Program-made: the position numbers and the translations under genes
Notes under the pieces: generated by a model
Seen by the model: only the letters and a program-made list of their open reading frames with translations
Database searches by the model: none
What the model was told of the DNA's origin: nothing
Source of the DNA: Deinandra increscens subsp. villosa
Taxonomy: Eukaryota; Streptophyta; Magnoliopsida; Asterales; Asteraceae
DNA: 64,000 nucleotides
Assembly: GCA_039602395.1 (NCBI GenBank)
Contig: JBCNJP010000006.1
Span: 41,317,279-41,381,278, forward strand
Direction: 5' to 3'
In this document: piece by piece, positions 25,015-38,337 of the stretch
How positions within the stretch are numbered: the first letter of the stretch is position 1
Layout: each line of letters begins with the position of its first letter

Positions 25015-26206
25015 TTTTGTTCTACATTCGGACTATGATTTTTATATAGTATCCAGTCGCGAGTTCCATATTCTTCCTTAAAACTCCGGTGATCGGAGTT
25101 TTATTCCAGTCACCAGAAAAACAAGAAATATGGTACAAAGTGCTCCGAAAGGTGCGACTAAGAGGAAGGATTAATTACCTTGAGTCGGAGATGAGGGATT
25201 GATGTGTTTTTCATGCCGAAAACGAACCAAAACCCGAACACGAACTCCGAGTGCGATCACGATTTGCACCTCCAATGCCCTCTGGTTCCTCGAAAGTGGC
25301 TCACGATCACTGTTGGGTGGTCGATGGTGGCTGAACAGAGGTCGAATGGCCGGAATTTCTTGATTTACAGTGGTGTTTTCTTTGCTTCGGTTGAGAGGAA
25401 ACGAGAGGAAGATTAGAGTGACATAAATTATCAAATGAGACTTCAATCCTCCTCATGATTGCATAAGGTAACCGATCAGCTGGAACAAAATGTAACCGAC
25501 GAAATTGAATTTGAGCTTAAGAAAGAAGTCGGTTATCTGAACGCGATAGACGGTTCTTTAATGTTTTCAAATTAACTTTGGTCTTTTGGCAGATTTAATC
25601 CCTCTCAACCTTATACAATTGACACAAAGTTTGGGACAATTACAGAATGAATCCTCATAAGTTTTATAAAGGAAAACGGGTTTCAATAATGACAGAAAAG
25701 GTCCCTCCAAGTTTATAAAAGATTAACGAACTAATGGAAATAACGAGACTATCTTGAATACTTTAAAGATAGCTTAAATGAACATATATATATCCACACA
25801 CGTTTTCACGTGACGTTTATAAGGATATGAACCCTAGATAACCATATAAAATGATAAATAATAACTCGTAATTATTTTTTTTCATGTTCACATAAAATCA
25901 TAGATTTAACCTACATAGAATCGCAAAACGATACGTATAATTTCATGACACGTCGTCACATAAATTTATAGAATGATTCTTGTAAATATATATCTACATA
26001 TATCACATAAAATCATAAGACGAAATTATAAAATATCAAACGTTTAAACTTACGTGCATGCTCATAGTGATGTTTACACAAACCCTAATTATTAAGGTCA
26101 ACACAAGTCAACATATAAATGTTCACACAATTTATAACAGTTTAAATTTATTTTAATCAGGTAAAGACCTGAAAAGATGAAATGTCACAGTATCCCATTG
26201 TTGAAG

Positions 26207-26319
26207 AATTTTCGTCCCGAAAATTGGATAACGTGGTTAACAAGTTGGTTACAAAAGAGAAAAAAAAAATTTCTCAGTCGTCACATCATCCCCTTGTTGA
26301 AGAATTTCGTCCCGAAATT
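26207..26319. other. Two hairpins beside the LARD A 3' LTR
   Basis: AATTTTCG-TCC-CGAAAATT (26207-26225) and AATTTCG-TCC-CGAAATT (26303-26319), both perfect, each preceded by TTGAAG. LARD C has two equivalents with changed arm lengths. Confidence 0.85.
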
Positions 26320-29300
26320 TAAGTCGGTAACAGCTATTACAAGAATCGAATTGACAGCAATATATCGAAAGTATCCAGGTTTCCTACTCCAAAAGGAGTG
26401 CTGAATGTTATGGTCAAGAATGTGTACTAGATGTTGAGAAGATGCCAAATGTTTAGAGGATTTCAAAAGAATTTCGAGTCGAACAACCGCGTTACGGGAA
26501 TTGTGTTGAGTGGCAAGGCCGAACAGAGTGACATGATACATAAGTATCTGAAATCAAAATGTCAATATGAAAAAAAACATAGTACGTCCAAGTAGCGTGC
26601 GGCTATTGTACCCAATGTTGGAATCGAGATTTTCATTTCATGTCTGGTTTTCGGTTAAGGCGTTCGCATCACCGATAACCCGGATGAGTCGAAGAGTAAG
26701 GAATTTTGAGTATGAGGAAGTTGTGTGTGTCAAGTCAATCAGTATTTGTCTAATAGACTCATTGTCTAAAAAAACGCAAAGATCTAAAATTTCCTAACAA
26801 TTAGAAAGTAATATAGAACGACTTAAGACTGATCAAGTTAGCATGAGGACCCATTGATTGTTTTAGTACTTTATGGAGTTATGACCAATTAAGCTCACAT
26901 GATTCATAATAACATTGAAATTCAAAATTCGCCTTTCATGCAATAACGGTTCCGATAGCACACGAGTTTAAGGTTGACACGGTCAAAGCGTACTAACATG
27001 CAATCTATCATGAAGGTTTTTACCATACGACGCATACAGTTGTCTCAACACCTTATATACTGGCATACGACCCTAACATGGCATATCTCTAGCATTTAAG
27101 TTCACAAAACTAACCAACACACCCCATACAATGCAAAGTTGACGGGGCAGCTTCACACAGTCTTGTCATTCCCAATGAGGTAGGAGACTTAGGACCTTGT
27201 ATGGTGTATGGTTTTCATTCTCATCAAGTTAATACACTCAGAACATGTTATTTTCTGGTTCCTAACACGTTTCATACCCATATCTAATCATGCAATTCTA
27301 CGCAACTTATGTTTAAACCAACCCCTTAAATAATTAATCAGTTTCTATACCCTATACATAGGATTAGGTTCTCAAATTCAGCATGCATAAATACATATGT
27401 CTTGTAAACATCTCTCAAGCGAAGGTCAAAAACAAACAAACTATTTATAATGGCTTAAATGGTTTAATAGTTTACTGGCAACACACTGATTTTGTGACAA
27501 AAGGACTGAGGTCCAAAGAGAATCCAAATCAAGAGCCCATTGCCATTTAAAAAGTAACACGTAGTGGTTTGTTTTAGAAAAGAATTACTCCATTCTGTTA
27601 AGAATTATTTAATAAATCACATAGGCATTTAGGTTCAAATTCAAGTTGAAGTTTAGTATCATAACAACATATCATCATGTACATTACCTTGCCAAAGAAT
27701 CCAAAAATTTAGAGTGAAGATCCAACAAAACAAAAGTGTAATTATGAGGTACCGAATATCGAAAAGTGATCTGCAAGATTACGCATGGCTTTAAGCATGA
27801 GAATAACAAATAGAGGAAAAACGTCAACGGATTAGTTCGTAAATTCGAGTAAGCGATGGGATAGCAAGCTTATGATAAATGCAGCTACACATCCCAAGAA
27901 TGACATGTGAGTTTAAAATGGCATTGGTGAAGATACTAGCAGGGAGGATGCAAATAACGTAATGGATAATATAAAATTCAGAGATAAATATATAGCATGC
28001 TTGACAGGATTTGGCAAGGAATTCATGTAAATAGATATCAAAATGAACGTGTAACTGATTATACAATCCGATAGAGTAACTGTCTCGTTAGGGAAATCTT
28101 CATTGTTTAAGCTCACCGGCATGCTCAATCTCCTTGATGTCCTTACGCTTCAAGCGTCATGATTCCCTTCTTGTCAAAACATCGGTTCAAATGGTCTCCA
28201 AAAGTAAGATAGGGTACAAAAGTGTTATAAAACGGTGTCTGCGAAACAAAAACATGAAAATGTTCAAAAGCGGCTTTGGCTTGGGTTGCCTGTATATATG
28301 CATTTTTGCTAGGGTTTAGTGCAAGTTTACCGTGGGTCAAAAGATCAAATCGGGTGTTCCTTAGAAAAAAAATCAGGCCTATCACCTCAGTGAATGCCAG
28401 AGAGTTCATGAAAACAAGGAAGTCGACCAAAAATCAGTGTCCCTCAAACGAAATTCAATCTATTCTTTTTCACATGCTTTTAAAAATTGGAGTTGATCAT
28501 TCGATCAGGTGGTTTGTCATCCATAAGGGAAAATCTCTGGTTTTCAAAACGTTGATGTTCATCTGAGTCAAAACTCGCGTCTAAATCATGGCAGGAAATT
28601 CGCTTTAAGAGAGTTTTCTTCTAGACTTGGACATTTGAAAACATGGGGTTTGATTATTTCGGATATGTCTCTTCTGGTTAGAAATACGTAAGGGATATCT
28701 GTAATCTCAGAGAAAGTAGCATTAAGCAGTTTTGTCGAAGATCTAGTCTCGTTAGATGGAGTTTCCCATGACGAGGCTCTTGTATATGACCCTAAAGTCA
28801 ATCCTTGGTCCGGTACTGGTCCCACATTCGACGTGCCATCAATGTTTATATATAGGGTGTACCGCAGCTAACCCACCACACTACCAGCACCTTGAAGGCG
28901 TACCAGCAACCTACCATTACTAGCTACTATTCAAACCACACTGGTTATTTTAATCGGAAGTAGTGGATTCAAGTTTCTCATACGTTGAATGTAAAAAGAG
29001 TGAGAGATTAAAACCTCAATACATTATGCAAACAAAAGGTGTAAGAGTTTTCATTCACAATACCAGAAAAATGTGTACGGTTTGTTATTCTAGTGAAGGT
29101 CGATGAGAGGTTGGCACGTGTAGGACGAATATCATAAAGCTTAAGGTTTCAAGAAGATCAAGATTTAAGTAGGCCACAAGGTTTAAGTTCAAGCTGGGTT
29201 CATCAATGAAAGTTTCCTGAAAGGATGTTGAGGATCCGTATACCAGAAATTTGTCGGTAGTCGTTATGATAGGAGCGTTAATAATGTTCAAAATGTACGG

Positions 29301-31207
29301 ATAACTTGGTGTACTTAATGTGTAAGAAGGGTAAGTATAGTTTGATCGCATAGTTAGCTTTCGATAACAAGAAGTTCAAGCTCGATGGGTGAAAATAGAA
29401 TTTCCATATAAAGCTTAGTATTGTTACTACGATTGAAGCATAAGGTCGTCTTATCATCAATGGTGTTAACTAGTAGAAAAACTAACAAAGAGTGTAACAC
29501 CCATCGGTTCAAAGCTTATAAGCTTATCCGGGACATAAAGGATTACCAATCATGAGAATCAGAAATTGTCGATTGCTAAATCAGGAAAGGTTGAATTACG
29601 CAAACCAAAATCGATAGTTCAGGCTCAGGAGATCAAGCGGAACAGTCCTTACGTTAAATCTGGGAGTCACTAGTTTGAAAGTCAGGAAGGATTCTCACTA
29701 ACATTAGCCCCAATAGAGATAAATATGTTTGCGGTATGGTAGACAGTTTATACAACCGTGTCGATGTTGTTGGCAACAAGTACTGGTTCGCACAAGAAAA
29801 TCAGGGAGTATGAATCTTTAGAGGGTAACTTCACAAGAGCTTTCAGCCAATAAATACGCCCCGGTGCTCACGGTATATGATTTATCCAATTCGTTCATCT
29901 AACATTGTCTAGGTATTCGTTTGGTGAATGTATGTACAAGTTATCTCATGATCGTAAAGTTCCAGGGATTGATATGGTCGGTAAGATCGTAAAATAGAAT
30001 TATGATTCAGAATGAGTTCAAGCTAGTCAAGTGTTTCGTTGAGAGTGTTCGTAGTTAAGGAACATCATTTCATAATATGCTTCAAAAGGGTCCACGTATG
30101 GATAGAATCCAATAGTAAATGGGCAAAGTTAGGTGCGATAGCGTTTTCAAAGATAGATGACTTCGATCATTCGGTTGAGTTCGACATGTTCAACATTCAA
30201 TACCACGAAAAAAATTACAGGAATTTGGTCCCAAAACGACCATTGGCTTGCCTAGCAGGATTCTCCAAGATTTACATATACAGCAAGTTACATTTACGTG
30301 TGCACCCGTAACTGTGATTTACTTTATATGATCACCCTAGTTCTTCTTACTTCAGCTACCAAGTATGGTGTGGTCACTAACCCATGGTTATCTCGACCAG
30401 AATTTGTTAATGAGACAAGTTTTCGAGAATAGAATGCTCACTCAGATTGGAATGACCCACCCAAAACAGGTCAGCCAGATATTTAGCTTAATGGGATCTG
30501 AGTAGGGTTTATCACGCATACCGACTTGATTTTAATCCGATACATAAAGAGATAATTTCAGTTGACCTGCATCAGGTTTCATTGGGGTTATAAGAGTTGT
30601 TCCCAAGTTGTGTTATCTCGACGCACAACGTGATAGAAATGAGAAGAGGAAGATCTTAAAAGATCAAGGCAAATCTGAAAACAATCAGGTTAACAAAGGC
30701 GGATACAAGTGCCCCATGAGCAACCGCTTGACTTCAAACAATGTTGTCACCACAGAAAGTTGGACGATCGCGCTATTAGCACATCATGATTACGTTCCCG
30801 AAACATGATAGTTATACAATATATGCAAGGCAGGTATAACAAGAACCTCCTAAGTTATGAGAAAGGTTTAAGGGCAGGAAGAGGTATTACACCACCTTCC
30901 CTGTGTAGCAAACGCCCATAATATGGGTACTACGCCAAAAGTATAAACGTGATCCTTCGATCTGATTCGACGTCTCGTTGTAGATGAATGTTAACCAAGA
31001 GGTACACAACTTAGAGAGGTTAAAAACAATGACTCAGGACTAACCCGTTCCTCTCTGTGAGTATAAGGGGATTGGATGATGTAAACAACAAATTGTAAAC
31101 CAGGTGCATGTAGGATTGAGTATCACGATGCATGAGAGAAATGTTTAAGTACAACTAATGCAAAACAGTTACAGTCTAAGACGAATCTTAGTTCGTTGTA
31201 ACCGATG

Positions 31208-31219
31208 TCTCTGATACCA
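31208..31219 (-). other. LARD A primer-binding site
   Basis: Minus strand TGGTATCAGAGA, one mismatch at the last base from the initiator Met tRNA site, 3 bases inside the 5' LTR. Confidence 0.85.
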
Positions 31220-31222
31220 ATT

Positions 31223-32264
31223 TGTCACACCCCCAAAAATCCTACGCGCAATAGCGCGCCGTAGGGAGCGTGACAAACCAGGATCACCGTCCATTAGTTA
31301 CACCAAAGGACCAATAATTAATAAAAACGTTTCATATTTCATTAAAATATATAATTAGAGTTTTACAAATGCGGAAGCGTAAATACAATAAAAGTACTTA
31401 TGTAAAATCTTTGTCACCCAAGGTGACGTGGCTTGTTCAAAGACATTAAAAGTGTTTCAAGACTCATGCATGCGTACTCGTGATACTTGAACATCTGCAA
31501 CCTGAGAAATAACATGCTAAGAAGTGTCAACATAAAGGTTGGTGAGTTCACAGGTTTATCAGTTAAAAAAAAACAGTTCAAGTTAATGTAAATCGACTGT
31601 TCAACAACAGTCCCAGTTCAATGTAAATCAACTGTTCCTCGACAGTTCAAGTTTAAGTTCAAGGTTGACTGTTCAACAACTGTTCAAGTTCAGTTTAAAA
31701 TCCAGATAATATATCAATAGTTAGCTAGACTATTTTCAAGAAATCAGTGCACGTTTGACTAGATCAACTAGCTATCCAGTTACTGAAGCTCGACAAGTTC
31801 AATTGTGCCTCGTTAAGACTAAGAAGTTTATAACACCCGTTCGATATCCAATCGTTTCAGAGCGACTGACCTGGGTGGGGCTGTCAAACCCAGTAGATCT
31901 ACTAAGTAAGTTCTCCTGATGTCACATTGACAGTAACTATAAAGTGAGGGCTTTATCATAAGTGTGCCACTATCATTCAGGTGATATATATCTAACAGTT
32001 CAAGTGTTTGCATGTTAATCTCCCCCACAGGATTAATATAAGTAAAATGGGGCTGTGAAACTCACCTTAGGTTACACAGCAAAAGTTTCTAGATATACAG
32101 TTTATCACGTAGCAAGAACGAGTCTTGTGAAGAAATCAATTACCTAACGAGCATACGAGTGTAAGTGTGTGTTCAACCAAACAACTAAGTCTAACGTAAC
32201 CGACAAAAACGAATGATCGTGCAGATTTCAAAAATAAATATTTTTTTTCTAAGTTCAAAGATTT

Positions 32265-32305
<41 letters not shown>

Positions 32306-34062
32306 TATATTTAAACCCAAACGTGCAAATGACGTTAATAACGGGTTTGTGAAAACAAGAAACGTATAAAAGTTCACATAAAGTATCATTTGTTTCATTA
32401 AACCGATGACACATGATTATTTATATTAGTCTATGCAAATATATCTATTTTACCATTTCACATAGAACCATGATTTTTTTTTGAGTTAATCTATATAAAA
32501 TATGAAAACTATATTTTAGTTTAAAACGACAAAGTTTACGGGTTAATAGTCTAAAACACAGTTTTACGGGTTTAGATATTCCTAGAAACTCATTTAATCA
32601 AGTTTTAGTTTGAACAAATCCCTTGAATCATCCAATAAAAATATACAGAAAAATTTGGAGATTACACGGGTCGAACCCGGGACCTATCATTCCCAGCACA
32701 ACAACCAAACCACTCGCCAACCCTTCTGTTTTGATAATACCTCGGATCGAAATTCTTTTATCCAGCAGGGGCGATTACCGGGAATAACAGGAAAAGAAGC
32801 AAAACATAATGAAATTGTAGGGGACGGGTTCTGAACTCGCAACCTTGAGTATAAACTGCAGGTGCTTAACCACTGCGCCAAGCGCTGCTTTTGTTCTACA
32901 TTCGGAATATGATTTTTATATAGTATCCAGTCGCGAGTTCGATCTTCTGTCTTAAAACTCCGGTGATCAGAGTTTTATTCCGGTCACCGGAAAAACACGA
33001 AACATGGTACAAAGTGCTCAGAAAGGTGCGACTAAGAGGAAGGATTAATTACCTTGAGTCGGAGATGAGGGATTGATGTGTTTTTCATGCTGAAAACGAA
33101 CCGAAACCCCAACACGAACTCCGAGTGCGATCACGATTTGCACCTCCAACGCCCTCTGGTTGCTCGAAAGTGGCTCACGATCACTGTTGGGTGGTCGATG
33201 CTGGCTGAACAGAGGTCGAATGGCTGGTATTTCTTGATTTACGGTGGTGTTTTCTTTGCTTCGGTTGAGAGGAAACGAGAGGAAGATTAGAGTGACGGAA
33301 ATTATCAAATGAGACTTCAATCCTCCTCATGATTGCATAAGGTAACCGATCATCTGGAACAAATTGTAACCGACGAAATTGAATTCGAGTTTAAGAAAGA
33401 AGTCGGTTATCTGAACGCGATCGACGGTACTTTAATGTTTTCAAATTAACTTTGGTCTTTTCGCAAATTTAATCCCTCTCAACCTTATACAATTGACACA
33501 AAGTTTGGGACAATTACAGAATAAATCCTCATAAGTTTTGTAAAGGAAAACGGGTTTCAATAATGACAGAAAAGGTCCCTCCAAGTTTATAAAAGATTAA
33601 CGAACTAATGGAAATAACAAGACTATCTTGAATACTTTAAAGATAGCTTAAACGAACATATATATATCCACACACGTTTTCACGTGACGTTTATAAGGAT
33701 ATGAACCCTAGATAACCATATAAAATGATAAATAATAACTCGTAATTATTTTTTTCCATGTTCACATAAAATCATAGATTTAACCTACATAGAATCGTAA
33801 AACGATATGTATAATTTCATGACACGTCGTCACATAAAATTATAGAATGATTCTTGTAAATATATATCTACATATATCACATAAAATCATAAGATGAAAT
33901 TATAAAATATCAAACGTTTAAACTTACGTGCATCCTCATAGTGATGGTTTCACAAACCCTAATTATTAAGGTCAACACAAGTCAACACATAATGTTCACA
34001 CAGTTTATAACAGTTTAAATTTATTTTAATCAGGTAAAGACCTGAAAAGATGAATTGTCACA
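31223..34062 (-). repeat. LARD A 5' LTR (right copy)
   Basis: Partner of 23222-26189. It keeps TTCCGGT-C-ACCGGAA (32978-32992) as a perfect palindrome, which is mutated at both CpG sites in the left copy. tRNA-like modules are at 32663-32723 and 32821-32888. Confidence 0.92.
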
Positions 34063-34067
34063 GGATG

Positions 34068-34233
34068 ACAGTTTGCGAGGCTGCAACCCGCACCGTCCTT
34101 ACACTAATCTTTGATCGCTGCCTAGCACACATATATCTGCCTAAGTCTCGCAACGTCTACTTACTAGCCTTATAGCCCTTATAGGTTCAAGCTTAGGGGT
34201 TTCTATCTGAAAACTTAATCTGTTGAAACCTTG
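34068..34233 (-). other. Interior remnant of element B next to its primer site
   Basis: No gene seen; short leader sequence of element B. Confidence 0.6.
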
Positions 34234-34246
34234 GGCTCTGATACCA
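34234..34246 (-). other. Element B primer-binding site
   Basis: Minus strand TGGTATCAGAGCC, an exact match to the initiator Met tRNA primer site used by many plant LTR elements. Confidence 0.9.
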
Positions 34247-35856
34247 ACTCCGCGGCAACCACCACGGGGAGGGTGTGGGACCGGCTACCCGTATCAGAAC
34301 ACGCAGAAGCAAACAGATACCTTATATCAGCACGGGCGAACCAGTCCAGCTATGAAACGACGGGACAGACCTAAGTGTCCATCACCTTAGAGAGGGATAC
34401 AGTTTGTAATCTCTGTGGTGCACTATAGTATTCTCTGCGTTTCATTGAGGCCCAGGTTACTCCAAGACTGGTACAACACCGTAGACCACAATAGTAGATC
34501 ACGAACTTAGGCTACCCCAACTGCTAGGTCTTGCACATAACAAGTCTAGCTAAACCCTCCCTATCCTTCAAGTCATCCCAGTAGTTACTTACCTGCATAT
34601 TAACCAAAAATACGTCAACAACAAACGTTGTTGGTGAGTCGTAGAAGTTGACTCCAAAATCATCCACAATAAATCAAAATAATACTGTGCTTGTTACAAA
34701 ACCAACCAAAGGTCAAACCAGCAATCGGAGCAAACTCTGAGCGACTTTCCTGAGTCCCTCCTCATGTTTCAAACATATGCGACGTCACCCGTTTAACCAA
34801 TCACAAGTAACCAAGTAACCAAAAAGGGGCCCAAAAAACGGGTACGCGACACCTGATCTACCTACATAGCTGTGAGGATACGCAAATGCCTCGTGGCCTG
34901 CTCCCATCTCGGGAACACAACAAACGACCTAAATTACCTGAAAAGCTTCTCAATCGCGGTGAGAACCGCTGGTACCGAAAACAAACGCGGTGGGATTCCG
35001 CTGGTACCACAAGCAAGATATCAAACACGGCACAGTATCCACAAACAAAACAACAAAACAACGTTTGAACAAGGTCCATATGCACCCCAAAAATAGTTAA
35101 GCAAAAGGGGAAAATACAACTCACAGTCGGTCCAACATCCAAATGGAAGGTTAGGCAATTGCTCGACAATTCATCAAGCTCGGAGAACCTGATGACCTAA
35201 ACAAACATAGGTACCTTTAATTTAACACAACAATAATACTGGTTAGGCTCGGTTATGCTCTGCGCCCAAAATATACGATGCGTCCGTAGGTTGAAGTCCC
35301 GATACGACTGGATGTCCCAATACCGTCATACGGCTTAACTCGGATACAATCGCATTTATATGTGTATTTCTAAATTGACAGATTAATTATTCTAACGAAA
35401 CTCTCGGATCTCGAACGATTATATTTATTATCCTTAGAATATCCCCCGAAGTCATAACTTTTATAAATGTAATATCGTGTCCACATAAAATCATAAGCTT
35501 GTTTACATAAAATTATAACTTTATTTACATAAAATCATAGTTTTTGTCAACATAAAGTCATAACTCGTATAAAGTTTTCAAATCGGATAATATATTTATA
35601 AAAATCCCTCGTTATTTGGTTTTATGTTTTATAAAACCTTATAGCGTTTTACATAAAATGATAACTTTTATATATAGGTTTACTCGTTTCTATTTCACAT
35701 GAAATGATAGATTTCATTAACATAAAATCTTATTTTTTATTCACATAACTCCATAACCTTTATTGTTATAAAAACCATAATTTTTGTTAAATAAAATTAT
35801 AACTTTATTAACATATATTATATGATTTTTACTAACATAAAATGTTAACAAAACTT

Positions 35857-35896
<40 letters not shown>

Positions 35897-37746
35897 TTTT
35901 CTTATTTATTTTTATATTAATAATAATAATACTTTCGGGTTTACAATAGTTCCTCACACGACGCGTATACAAAGTTACTAATATGATAACCAAGTAACGA
36001 ACATGGTTACCTTCCGGTTGGTTTGCGAACCCGGACCCGGTTAACCGTAAAACCCGACAATATCCGATTCAAACGCAAGACTAGTCCATTCCGCATGGTT
36101 TTTCACAACGAACAATAATCCGGAGTCAGTTTCTGCATTTGACCATGTTTGACCGTCCAAAAATGTTGACCACGGTACCGAGTTGTCTCCATTATGTCCA
36201 AAATGCATTCAAACACAACCCAATCAACATTTCTAGCCAAACACCACCTAACCATCATCATCTAAGACCATTTCAGGCGGCCGGAGGCCATGACCGCCTC
36301 CGGTCGATCTACCACCGCCGTGAACCAGTCCCACCATCAACTCAATTTCTTCAAACATTCATCAAATCAACCGATCTGAGCATGTATGGGTAAATCGAGA
36401 CTTAGAAAAAGAGATAAAACTAAAATGAAAGAAAAAGTGGAGAAATTGGACCCTTACTGTGGTGGTTGTTGCCGGAAAATGCAAGAAGAACAAGGAGGAG
36501 GAGGCGCCGCCGCCCAAGGGCGGAACCTTAGCCGCCTCCGCGGTTGTTACCGCTTCTGCCGCCGTTCGAGACCAGATACGGGCTCGGGAATAAGGGGGGA
36601 AAGATCAGGAAGGAGAGGGGAAGAAAAAGGCAAGAAAATTTGTGACTGTCATCGCCGGACCACCACGCCGCCGCCGGATGGCCGGAATTATCGCCGGACC
36701 GCAGCTAGCTGGGCGGATTTTGGTCGCTAGCTTCCAGCTCCTTGAGAGCATTTCTTGTTCTCTCTATAACACTTTTTAAGTATTTTGTGACCAAATGAGA
36801 AAAAGAAAAAAAAATGCTTTATATACTTGGGGAAATTTGTGTGGTCCAAAATTAAATACACTGGTATATACCGCGATGTCTGAACACGTTAAACTGTTAA
36901 CGTCTCATAACTGGACCACAACAATTTCCATACATCTGAAATATTATAAAAGCCTTATAATCATTCTTAGAATACTTAAAACGTCAGCTTAAATATAATA
37001 TGGGGAATATTCGGTTATACACGCGGTATAATGTGCGTATACGACGCGTATACCGTTTACCTCCGTTTCGCGAACCGAACACATCTCCACGAATGTAATT
37101 CTCAGTAAACACTCAGAAAAATATCTATAACTCCACAGAGTCGTTAAATTCATCTTAAACAATTAAACGGTTAATTTTAGTTATTCTCGCGTAACCGAAC
37201 GGTTTACCAATTTCATCATTTATTGCACCGCTTCCTACGGTTATCCTTCCTAATGATCAGAACATCAATGATCAAGTTTCTGGCACTTCCAGACACTCTG
37301 ATCCGGCCTCAGTGACCACTTTGTCACTACTGGTGACTTACCCGCGTTAAGCGCTGTTTTGTCGTTTCCGTTCGCACAACCCACGTGTATCCATCAGAAT
37401 AGACTTTCTGACAATTATTAACGTCTATGTTAATATAACCATTATCATAATCATTCGAACTAACACATTCACTTTAACATCTGGTTATCCGGCACGTTTA
37501 CCGATTAGAAAACGAACTTTGCCGCTTTACATCGAATTCAGCTTTCATTGCTCCTCAACATTTCCAATAACATAACAATCACCCAAAATACTTCTAATAA
37601 CTTATTCGGACATCGGGTATTTGAGTTGGGCATTTACTAGGCCGCAAATCTTTAAATGGGCCTGACAGGCCTAACTGGGCTCAACAGTCCAGTTCATTAA
37701 TCGGAAAATTTTCCCTCTAATTTACCGGAATTAACTAGGTGTTACA
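34247..37746 (-). repeat. Element B 5' LTR
   Basis: About 3.5 kb. Compared with the left copy it has lost about 10 bases at its inner edge (TGTCACATCCC is missing after the primer site) but keeps the outer end GTGTTACA. It carries the degenerate ACATAAAATCATA array (35480-35850), a TA microsatellite (35860-35895) and the GC-rich block (36490-36720). Confidence 0.8.
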
Positions 37747-38143
37747 TTTGTCATTTTTAGGTGGAGAAAATTTGAAAAGACAAAAACAATGAAAAATGCA
37801 AAAATTCAAAAATAACAAAAAATGAGAAATTGTATCCGATATGATTGGGAAATGATGGTACATTAGCTAACAATGTCTGACTCATGGATAAACTAGATGA
37901 AAATGCTATAAGACCATTGTTCGATGTGTAAGGTAGGCTCGGCAAATCAGAAAGTATACAAATGTGATATACTAAATCTGATGTTTGACCTAGTGAACAA
38001 CATCTTGATGCATATCACATGATATATCAAGAAAAAGATACGTGAAAGAAAAATAAGAAGTCACTGTGTATACATGTGTTTATTTTGCAAAGAGTTAAAC
38101 TTGTTTGATTTTCTTTATTTTCTTAATGATCGGACTATCTCTG

Positions 38144-38337
38144 CGTGTCCACAAGACCGACCTGATAGTTGTTCATTTAAGGTTCTACTTTATTTTCTTT
38201 GGTGTTTCGTATAACTCATTGGAATTTCTCTGCGTGTACGAGAGTACCGACCTGATTGTTGTTGAGTTATATAATTTTAACTTGTTTTATTGTCTTATTT
38301 TGTAAATCCGATGCGTTATATGCGTATCGAAAGATCG
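38144..38337 (+). other. Triple covarying hairpin module, TR-GAG1
   Basis: Three hairpins share the plan CG-bulged T-stem-loop-stem-CG and are followed by ACCT. They are 38144-38159 (stem GTC/GAC, loop CACAA), 38233-38249 (stem GTAC/GTAC, loop GAGA) and 38323-38337 (stem ATC/GAT, loop GAAA). The first two are followed by CGACCTGAT(A/T)GTTGTT. Two of the three loops are GNRA type. The same module occurs in TR-GAG2 (48331-48526). Confidence 0.8.

Larger units (their letters stand above)
23222..26189 (-). repeat. LARD A 3' LTR (left copy)
   Basis: Contains, from left to right, a templated patch (23259-23301), hairpin GTCACC-CAA-GGTGAC (23430-23444), ACTGTT/AACAGT hairpins (23611-23628, 23684-23699), TA microsatellites (24330-24430), two tRNA-like modules, a hairpin with 9-bp arms AAAACTCCG/CGGAGTTTT (25080-25102), and ACATAAAATCATA motifs (25889-26015). 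Confidence 0.92.
26190..31222 (-). other. LARD A interior, no coding capacity seen
   Basis: Five kilobases without a recognisable gag, protease, reverse transcriptase or integrase motif on either strand. The part near the 3' LTR has two similar hairpins (26207-26225 and 26303-26319). Segments match the base-layer LARD (1-2154, 39425-40402) and LARD C (60121-61364), so the sequence is conserved as nucleic acid. Small frames (for example 30608-30808) are not kept in the homologous copy near 39.7 kb. Confidence 0.8.
23222..34062 (-). mobile_element. LARD A: large non-coding LTR element, complete
   Basis: LTRs 23222-26189 (2968 bp) and 31223-34062 (2840 bp) begin TGTCACACC and end TGTCACA on the plus strand. 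A perfect 5-bp duplication GGATG flanks them (23217-23221 and 34063-34067). The primer site (minus strand TGGTATCAGAGA, one mismatch to initiator Met tRNA, 31208-31219) sets minus orientation. The 5-kb interior has no gag or pol motif in any frame, which fits the LARD class, so it must have moved with proteins supplied by another element. LTRs are very similar apart from a templated patch and length changes in AT repeats, so insertion is recent relative to its host layers. Confidence 0.92.
20364..37746 (-). mobile_element. Element B: degenerate LTR element, largely LTR sequence, split by LARD A
   Basis: Left LTR piece 20364-23049 and right LTR 34247-37746 align over their shared part. On the minus strand the LTR reads TGTAACACC...GGGATGTGACA. 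The primer site TGGTATCAGAGCC (34234-34246, minus strand) lies beside the right LTR. The left LTR stops matching at 23049, so its inner end is lost, and only about 340 bp of interior (23050-23221 and 34068-34233) remain. Duplication TTTGT is likely (20362-20366 and 37747-37751), assuming three bases were lost at the left end. No coding region. Interrupts the 3' non-coding part of TR-GAG1. Confidence 0.75.

Noticed and set aside
30608..30808. Small frame near the LARD A primer site
   Set aside because: The homologous sequence near 39.72-39.92 kb does not keep the frame, and it is antisense to the element.
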